From: Mycolicibacterium flavescens
GTDB lineage: Bacteria > Actinomycetota > Actinomycetes > Mycobacteriales > Mycobacteriaceae
Length of the DNA stretch: 64,000 nt
Reading direction: 5' to 3'
Assembly (NCBI RefSeq): GCF_001722335.1
Contig: NZ_MIHA01000006.1
Location: forward strand, 236,613-300,612
Shown here: positions 58,728 through 64,000 of the stretch, piece by piece
Position numbering within the stretch: the first letter of the stretch is position 1
Layout of the letters: the number at the start of each line of letters is the position of its first letter
Program-made: the position numbers and the translations under genes
Notes under the pieces: model-generated
Database searches by the model: none
Told to the model about the DNA's origin: nothing
Seen by the model: the letters and a program-made list of their open reading frames with translations, nothing else

Positions 58728-61049
58728 ATGGCTGAAGCCAAGACAGTTCCGGTCTTGTTCGTGAGCGAACCGATCGTGCTGCCCGGAATGGTGGTGCCGA
58801 TCGAACTCGACGACGCCGCCCGCGCCGCCGTCGACGCGGCCCGGGCCAGCGAGTCCGGTGAGCTGCTGATCGCTCCCCGACTCGACGACCGGTACCCGTC
58901 CTACGGTGTGCTGGCCACCATCGTGCAGATCGGCCGCATGGTCGGCGGGCCGGCCGCGGTGGTGCGCGGCGGCAGCCGGGCGCACATCGGCGCCGGGGCC
59001 ACCGGACCGGGCGCCGCGCTGTGGGTCGAGGTGACCGAGGTCGAGGAGACCGCGGCCACCGAGGACACCTACCAGCTGGCCGCCGAGTACAAGAAGCTGC
59101 TGCTGGCGATGCTGCAGCGGCGCGAAGCCTGGCAGATCATCGATTTCGTCAACCAGCTGTCGGACCCGTCGGCGCTGGCCGACACCGCCGGTTACGCGTC
59201 GTACCTGACCCAGGTGCAGAAGCGGCAACTGCTCGAGACACCTGAGGTCGCCGAACGGCTGCGCGCGCTGATCGAGTGGACCGGCGACCAGCTGGCCGAG
59301 GTCGAGGTCAGTGAGAAGATCGCCGAGGACGTCCGCGAGGGCCTGGAGAAGACGCAGAAGGAGTTCCTGCTGCGCCAACAGCTCAACGCGATCCGCAAGG
59401 AACTCGGCGACGACGACGGCACCGGCTCGTCTGACGACTACCGCAGCCGCGTCGAGGCCGCCGACCTGCCGGAGAAGGTGCGCGAGGCGGCGCTGCGCGA
59501 GGTCGGCAAGCTCGAACGCGCCGGGGACCAGAGCCCGGAGAGCGGCTGGATCCGCACCTGGCTCGACACCGTCCTCGACCTGCCGTGGAACGTGCACACC
59601 GACGACTCCACCGACCTGGCGGCGGCGCGCGGGATCCTCGACGCCGACCACCACGGGCTGGACGACGTCAAGGACCGCATCGTCGAATACCTGGCCGTGC
59701 GGGCGCGTCGCGCCCAGCGCGGTCTGCAGGTCGTCGGCGGCCGCGGTTCGGGCGCGGTGATGGTGCTGGCCGGTCCGCCCGGCGTCGGCAAGACGTCGCT
59801 GGGTGAGTCCGTGGCCCGCGCGTTGGGCCGCAAGTTCGTTCGCGTCGCGCTTGGCGGTGTGCGCGACGAGGCCGAGATCCGCGGGCACCGTCGCACCTAC
59901 GTCGGCGCACTGCCGGGCCGCATCGTGCGGGCCATCGGTGAGGCGGGCTCGATGAACCCGGTCGTGCTGCTCGACGAGATCGACAAGGTCGGCTCCGACT
60001 TCCGCGGGGACCCGGCGGCGGCGCTGCTGGAGGTCCTGGACCCGGCGCAGAACCACACGTTCCGCGACCACTACCTCGACCTCGACCTGGACCTGTCCGA
60101 TGTGGTGTTCCTGGCGACGGCCAACGTCATCGAGAACATCCCGTCGGCGCTGCTGGACCGCATGGAGCTGGTGCAGATCGACGGCTACACGGAAGACGAC
60201 AAGGTCGCGATCGCCCGTGACTTCCTGCTGCCGCGGCAGCGTGAGCGGGCGGCGTTGACCGACGACGAGGTGACGGTGACCGAGGCGGCGCTGCGCAAGG
60301 TCGCCGCGGACTACACCCGCGAACCGGGCGTGCGCCAGTTCGAGCGGCTGCTCGCCAAGGCGATGCGCAAGGTCACCACCAAGCTGGCCGCCGAACCGGG
60401 GCCGATAACCATCGACGAGCCCGATCTCGTTGGGTACCTGGGCCGCCCGCGGTTCCTGCCCGAGTCGGCCGAACGCACGGCGGTGCCGGGCGTGGCGACC
60501 GGACTGGCGGTCACCGGCCTCGGCGGTGACGTGCTCTACATCGAGGCCGGTGCCACCGACGGCGAACCGAGCCTGCAGCTGACCGGTCAACTCGGCGAGG
60601 TCATGAAGGAGTCCGCGCAGATCGCGCTGTCCTACGTGCGCTCGCACGCCGAACAACTCGGCGTCGACCCGGCGGTGCTGGACCGGCGCATCCACGTTCA
60701 CGTTCCGGCCGGCGCGGTGCCCAAGGACGGGCCGTCGGCGGGTGTGACGATGGTGACCGCGCTGGTGTCGATGGCCACCGGCCGGCAGGTCCGCTCGGAC
60801 GTCGGGATGACCGGTGAGGTCACGCTCAACGGCCGGGTGCTTCCGATCGGCGGTGTGAAGCAGAAACTGCTCGCCGCGCAACGGGCCGGTCTGTCAACGG
60901 TTTTCATCCCGCAGCGCAACGAGGCCGACCTGGATGACGTACCGGCCGACGTGCTCGAGGCGCTGGAGGTCAAGCCGATGACCGATGTCGCCGACATCGT
61001 CGCGCAGGCGCTGGCGCCGGTCGAGGAGACGGCCACCGCCGCGGCCTGA
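58728..61049 (+). CDS. lon: ATP-dependent Lon protease
   Basis: A 773-aa LonA protease. An N-terminal substrate domain (about 1-205) and a coiled region ([21 protein letters not shown]) precede the AAA+ domain with Walker A GPPGVGKT and Walker [11 protein letters not shown]. The peptidase domain has Ser670 (PKDGPSAG) and Lys713. Lon degrades misfolded and regulatory proteins in the cytosol. It is present in M. smegmatis and absent from M. tuberculosis. GGAGGA is the ribosome site. Heat/stress control is suggested by an ECF-type promoter and a HAIR-like element just upstream. Confidence 0.96.
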   Translation: MAEAKTVPVLFVSEPIVLPGMVVPIELDDAARAAVDAARASESGELLIAPRLDDRYPSYGVLATIVQIGRMVGGPAAVVRGGSRAHIGAGATGPGAALWVEVTEVEETAATEDTYQLAAEYKKLLLAMLQRREAWQIIDFVNQLSDPSALADTAGYASYLTQVQKRQLLETPEVAERLRALIEWTGDQLAEVEVSEKIAEDVREGLEKTQKEFLLRQQLNAIRKELGDDDGTGSSDDYRSRVEAADLPEKVREAALREVGKLERAGDQSPESGWIRTWLDTVLDLPWNVHTDDSTDLAAARGILDADHHGLDDVKDRIVEYLAVRARRAQRGLQVVGGRGSGAVMVLAGPPGVGKTSLGESVARALGRKFVRVALGGVRDEAEIRGHRRTYVGALPGRIVRAIGEAGSMNPVVLLDEIDKVGSDFRGDPAAALLEVLDPAQNHTFRDHYLDLDLDLSDVVFLATANVIENIPSALLDRMELVQIDGYTEDDKVAIARDFLLPRQRERAALTDDEVTVTEAALRKVAADYTREPGVRQFERLLAKAMRKVTTKLAAEPGPITIDEPDLVGYLGRPRFLPESAERTAVPGVATGLAVTGLGGDVLYIEAGATDGEPSLQLTGQLGEVMKESAQIALSYVRSHAEQLGVDPAVLDRRIHVHVPAGAVPKDGPSAGVTMVTALVSMATGRQVRSDVGMTGEVTLNGRVLPIGGVKQKLLAAQRAGLSTVFIPQRNEADLDDVPADVLEALEVKPMTDVADIVAQALAPVEETATAAA

Positions 61050-61057
61050 CCGCGATG

Positions 61058-61101
61058 GCACTCAGGGTCGTGATCGCTGCGGCGGTCACGACCCTGAGTG
61101 C
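61058..61101 (+). terminator. Stem-loop terminator after lon
   Basis: GCACTCAGGGTCGTGA (61058-61073) and its exact complement (61086-61101) form a 16-bp stem with a 12-nt loop, starting 8 bp after the lon stop. Confidence 0.85.
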
Positions 61102-61144
61102 ATTCTCGAGCGCGACGCGCCCACAGGGCCGGTACCGTCACCGC

Positions 61145-61477
61145 ATGGCCTACGACGAGGACCTGGCCCACCGCATCCGCGAACTGCTGGGCGGGCAGCG
61201 CGGCGTCGACGAGAAGCGGATGTTCGGCGGACTGGCCTTTCTCGTCGACGGTCACATGGCGGTGGCGGTCAGCGGTCGCGGCGGCCTCATGGTCCGGGTG
61301 CCGCCCGCCGACGTCGCGAAGCTGCTGACCCGGCCGCACGCCGAGCCGATGACGATGGCGGGGCGCGAGATGCGGGGCTGGCTGCTGGTCGCCGCCGACG
61401 GACTGCGCACCCGGCGCCAACTGCAACCGTGGGTGACGCGCGGAGTCGACTTCGCCCGGAGTTTGCCGCCGAAATAG
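61145..61477 (+). CDS. TfoX N-terminal domain protein
   Basis: A 110-aa protein of the TfoX/Sxy N-terminal family: DLAHRIRELLGGQRGVDEKRMFGGLAFLVDGHMAVAV, then a MVRVPP strand. TfoX regulates competence in some proteobacteria, but stand-alone N-terminal domains in actinobacteria have no known role. It follows the lon terminator, so it has its own promoter, and precedes the DNA-glycosylase-like gene by 19 bp. Confidence 0.85.
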   Translation: MAYDEDLAHRIRELLGGQRGVDEKRMFGGLAFLVDGHMAVAVSGRGGLMVRVPPADVAKLLTRPHAEPMTMAGREMRGWLLVAADGLRTRRQLQPWVTRGVDFARSLPPK

Positions 61478-61496
61478 CCCGGGTACGTCAGCTCCG

Positions 61497-62138
61497 ATGG
61501 ATGCTGCAGCGCAGAAGAAGACGGTCGAGCGCCTGCTCGAGCGGGCCGGCACCACCTACGCCCAGCAAGCCGGGATCCGGTTGGCGGACAAACCGATGCC
61601 GCTTTTTCAACTGCTGACGCTGTGCATGCTGGCCAGCAAGCCGATCGACGCCGAGATCGCGGTGGCGGCCGCCAGGGAACTGTTCGACGCCGGGATACGC
61701 ACCCCGAAGGCCGTCACCGAGGCCGAGCGCGCCGCCGTGATCCGCGCCTTCGGCCGCGCGCACTACGTCCGCTACGACGAGAGTTCGGCCACCCGGCTCG
61801 GCGACATCGCGGCCACCGCCATCGAGGAGTACGGCGGGGATCTGCGCCGGCTCGACGGGGTCGAGCACCGTGACGTGGCCACGCTGACCGCCTCGCTCAA
61901 ACAGTTCAAGGGTATCGGCGACACCGGCGCCGATATCTTCCTGCGCGAGGTGCAGGACACCTGGACGTGGGTACGCCCGTACTTCGACGACCGCACGATG
62001 TCGGCGGCCCGTGAACTCGGATTGCCCAGCGCCGCTGAGGAACTCGCGGCACTGGCACCGCGTCGCAACGCCGACCTGGCTGGCGCGCTGGTGCGCGTGT
62101 CGCTCGACGGTGACCTGCGGGACGCGCTACGGGAATGA
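61497..62138 (+). CDS. HhH-GPD (endonuclease III-like) protein
   Basis: A 213-aa helical protein of the base-excision glycosylase superfamily. The helix-hairpin-helix is LKQFKGIGDTGADIFLREVQ, with LFQLLTLCMLASKPID at the start. The catalytic Asp is probably in the TWVRPYFDDRT region. The C-terminal Cys set for a 4Fe-4S cluster seen in endonuclease III is absent. It may repair DNA; activity uncertain because no Lys is found at the usual position in the hairpin. Confidence 0.78.
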   Translation: MDAAAQKKTVERLLERAGTTYAQQAGIRLADKPMPLFQLLTLCMLASKPIDAEIAVAAARELFDAGIRTPKAVTEAERAAVIRAFGRAHYVRYDESSATRLGDIAATAIEEYGGDLRRLDGVEHRDVATLTASLKQFKGIGDTGADIFLREVQDTWTWVRPYFDDRTMSAARELGLPSAAEELAALAPRRNADLAGALVRVSLDGDLRDALRE

Positions 62139-62145
62139 GGCCGCG

Positions 62146-62871
62146 GTGATCCGCATCGGTACCTCGGGGTGGTCCTACGACCACTGGAAAGACGTGCTCT
62201 ATCCGGCGGGCACCCCGGTGGCCAAACGGCTGGAGCGCTACGTCGCCGAGTTCGACACCGTCGAGCTCAACGCGAGCTACTACCGCTGGCCCAAGGACGA
62301 GGCGTTCGCCGGGTGGCGCCGGCGGCTGCCGGACGGGTTCACCATGTCGGTGAAGGCGCAGCGCGGGCTCACCCACTACCGGCGGCTGCGCGACCCGGAA
62401 CCGTGGATCGAACGGTTCGACCGGTGCTGGACGCTGCTCGGTGACCGCAGCGAAGCCCTGCTGGTGCAGCTGCACCCGGAGTTGGAGCGCGACGACGCGC
62501 GGCTGGAGCACTTCCTGGCGCTGATGCCCGACCGCATTCCCGTCGCGATGGAGCTGCGCCACCCGTCCTGGGACGACCCGGCCGTGTACGAGCTGCTCGA
62601 ACGGCACGGCGCCGCCTACGTCGTGATGAGCGGCGCCCACCTCAAGTGCGTACCCCGGGCCACCAGCAGGCTGGTCTACATCCGGATGCACGGACCCGAC
62701 CGGGACTCGATGTACGCCGGGTCCTACCCCGACGACGCACTGCGCTGCTGGGCCGAGCGCATCCGCGGCTGGGACGACGAGGGCCGGCGCGTCCTGGTCT
62801 ACTTCAACAACGACCTCGGCGGACACGCGGTGCGCAACGCCTGCACGCTGCGGCAGATGCTGGCCGACTGA
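62146..62871 (+). CDS. DUF72 family protein
   Basis: A 241-aa TIM-barrel-like protein of the DUF72 family: IRIGTSGWSYDHWKDVLYP, FDTVELNASYYRWP and SVKAQRGLTHYRRL, ending VLVYFNNDLGGHAVRNA. The family is widespread and of unknown function, with proposed endonuclease-like or isomerase-like features. The GTG is 7 bp after the HhH gene stop, so the two share a transcript. Confidence 0.88.
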   Translation: MIRIGTSGWSYDHWKDVLYPAGTPVAKRLERYVAEFDTVELNASYYRWPKDEAFAGWRRRLPDGFTMSVKAQRGLTHYRRLRDPEPWIERFDRCWTLLGDRSEALLVQLHPELERDDARLEHFLALMPDRIPVAMELRHPSWDDPAVYELLERHGAAYVVMSGAHLKCVPRATSRLVYIRMHGPDRDSMYAGSYPDDALRCWAERIRGWDDEGRRVLVYFNNDLGGHAVRNACTLRQMLAD

Positions 62872-62929
62872 TCCGCAGCCCACCCCCGTGTGCGCCCGCC
62901 GATCCCGGTGCGGCACGCTGAGAGCCGAA

Positions 62930-63514
62930 ATGCGTGCGATAAGTCTGATCTCGGCCGTCGCGATCCTGGCGGCGGGCTGCTCGGGTGAGCGGATCGTCAC
63001 CACCGACGAACCGCGGGTCACGATTCCGACGAGCACCACGCCGCCACCCGCGCTGCCGCCGCCGACCCCCGCGCATCTGGTCAGCGCGTTCGACTACGTC
63101 GCACACCCGCAGGGTTCGGCGGTCTACTACTTCAGCTCCCCCAGCGGCCGCTGGACGTGCGCGATCCTGCCGCGCGACCGCGCCGGTTGCCAGTCATCCG
63201 GCGGGCAGTCCATCGGGGTCACCGGTGCACCGGATTCGGTGCCCGACAGCGACGGCGAGCAGGTCGCGCCCAACGCGATCGTCGTCGACCGCGACGGCGA
63301 CGCCCGCTTCGTCGCCGCAGAACCGGACGAGTTCGTGCTCGCGGACGCCAAAGAGTTGCCGTTCAACCGGATTCTCGCGGTGGCCGGGTTCCGCTGCAAT
63401 GTGCAGGAAGAGTCCGGGATCTCGTGCGCGAGCGAGCGCACCGGCAAGGGCTTCAGTTTCGCGGCGGACGCGTTCGTGCCGCGCTACACCGAGGTGCCGC
63501 CGAACGCGCCGTGA
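62930..63514 (+). CDS. Lipoprotein of unknown function
   Basis: A 194-aa lipoprotein precursor. A short signal ends in the lipobox ILAAGC (Cys near 17), followed by a Thr/Pro-rich linker (about 25-50) and a globular domain with four Cys (WTCAIL, AGCQSSG, FRCNVQ, ISCASE), likely two disulfides. The pattern is typical of mycobacterial surface lipoproteins; no specific family recognised. It converges on the thiolase-like gene with 6 bp between stops. Confidence 0.78.
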   Translation: MRAISLISAVAILAAGCSGERIVTTDEPRVTIPTSTTPPPALPPPTPAHLVSAFDYVAHPQGSAVYYFSSPSGRWTCAILPRDRAGCQSSGGQSIGVTGAPDSVPDSDGEQVAPNAIVVDRDGDARFVAAEPDEFVLADAKELPFNRILAVAGFRCNVQEESGISCASERTGKGFSFAADAFVPRYTEVPPNAP

Positions 63515-63520
63515 CCGGGC

Positions 63521-64000
63521 TCAGAGCAGCGCCGCGGTCCCGTCGGCGTCGACCCGGACCTTGGTGCCCGCGATGTCCTCGCTGACCGTCGCCGCAGCCT
63601 CCGACGCGTCGGTGATCACCGCCAGCACGCGCGCGTCCGAGGGGGTGCGCACCGCCAGGAACGCCTTCTCCGGCGCTCCCTCCCGGTTGTACGGCGTCGT
63701 CCACGTCTCCACCGTCCCGGTGCCGGACCACTCGACCTCGGCCGACCGGGTCGGTTCCCGATCCACGACCGGTTGCACGTCCTCCCAACGGAATCCGCGT
63801 GACGGCGGTTCGGCGCTGTAGACACCGAAACTGTGCTTGGTCAGGTATCCGCCGTTGGCGGTGACCAGTCCCCGGGTGCCGGGCTCGGCGGCCAGCCGCT
63901 CGGCCATGGCGGCGATCGAGTGGGTGACGTAGTTGTTCCACGGCCCGCCGGCGAAGGTGAGGCCACCGGTGACGGTCAGCGGGCGCGCGGGGTCGCCGAT
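63521..64000 (-). CDS. Acetyl-CoA acetyltransferase-like protein, 3' part (truncated by window end)
   Basis: The C-terminal 159 residues of a gene whose start lies beyond 64000. The sequence RPLTVTGGLTFAGGPWNNYVTHSIAAMAERL then GLVTANGGYLTKHSFGVYS is the end of a thiolase-superfamily (SCP-x-like) domain. The last about 85 residues (DVQPVVDREPT to the end) form an OB-like C-terminal module. The layout recalls M. tuberculosis Rv1867. Such enzymes act in lipid or sterol side-chain degradation; catalytic residues are partly out of view. Confidence 0.8.
   Translation of the reverse strand: MGDPARPLTVTGGLTFAGGPWNNYVTHSIAAMAERLAAEPGTRGLVTANGGYLTKHSFGVYSAEPPSRGFRWEDVQPVVDREPTRSAEVEWSGTGTVETWTTPYNREGAPEKAFLAVRTPSDARVLAVITDASEAAATVSEDIAGTKVRVDADGTAALL

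Noticed and set aside
58710..60881. Open frame of over 700 codons antisense to lon
   Set aside because: It lies wholly opposite a certain gene, has His/Arg/Gly-rich composition typical of GC-rich antisense frames and no recognisable domain.

Overview
The window comes from a high-GC actinobacterium of the family Mycobacteriaceae, most likely a non-tuberculous, Mycolicibacterium-type species. Markers are a cyclopropane mycolic acid synthase (16104-17036), an antigen 85C-type mycolyltransferase (57539-58543), CYP125 and CYP124 P450s, a mycobacterial actin-fold/proline-rich protein (8319-9671), a 13E12-family DUF222-HNH gene (34094-36016) and a bfr/Rv1875/Rv1877-like neighbourhood. A full-length Lon protease (58728-61049) argues against M. 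tuberculosis, which is known to lack Lon. I see no rRNA, tRNA, CRISPR array, insertion sequence or prophage. The window is ordinary, gene-dense chromosome with many 1-4 bp start/stop overlaps. The left end is intergenic; the right end cuts a thiolase-like gene.

Layout. 0-10 kb: CYP125 behind a KstR-type box, XRE and FadR-type regulators, an AhpD-like gene, an LpqH-like lipoprotein, a fatty acid hydroxylase, an L,D-transpeptidase and a membrane/proline-rich pair. 10-22 kb: serine/threonine dehydratase, ureohydrolase, GNAT, an MFS transporter with a cytoplasmic tail, cyclopropane synthase, a luciferase-like (LLM) oxidoreductase, CYP124, an Rv2629-like protein and a HAD phosphatase. 22-28 kb: a coupled APC permease / glutamine-synthetase-like / acyl-CoA-dehydrogenase-like operon, divergent from a MetQ-like protein with no visible signal peptide. 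28-36 kb: mannosyltransferase MgtA, dienelactone hydrolase, SDR, a leaderless amidohydrolase, and the 13E12 gene under a LexA-type box. 36-45 kb: a KstR-boxed AhpD-like gene, an Rv1877-like MFS exporter, bacterioferritin with a Bfd ferredoxin and a two-domain unknown, then a six-gene minus-strand operon with nitrile hydratase/thiocyanate hydrolase-like subunits. 45-53 kb: FUSC transporter, a KstR-boxed thioesterase, a TetR/flavin monooxygenase pair, TPR protein, deaminase and a GH13 enzyme. 53-64 kb: a receptor-type class III cyclase coupled to an MscS channel with a cyclic-nucleotide-binding-like tail, FbpC, Lon, DNA repair genes and a lipoprotein.

Themes. Three perfect matches to the KstR consensus TnnAACnnGTTnnA lie in promoter positions (1340, 36849, 47475), tying scattered genes to sterol catabolism. 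Several starts lie about 6-7 nt behind a -10 element (31688, 47466, 48071, 36818, 5464, 34094), as in leaderless mycobacterial transcripts, and operators overlap those promoters. The most unusual loci are the cyclase/channel pair, in which both signalling domains have lost key residues; the hydratase-like operon with an Ala-containing C-A-L-C-S-C metal claw; and the duplicated-domain protein between bacterioferritin and its ferredoxin. All functions are inferred from reading sequence and recalled family features; no database search was run.
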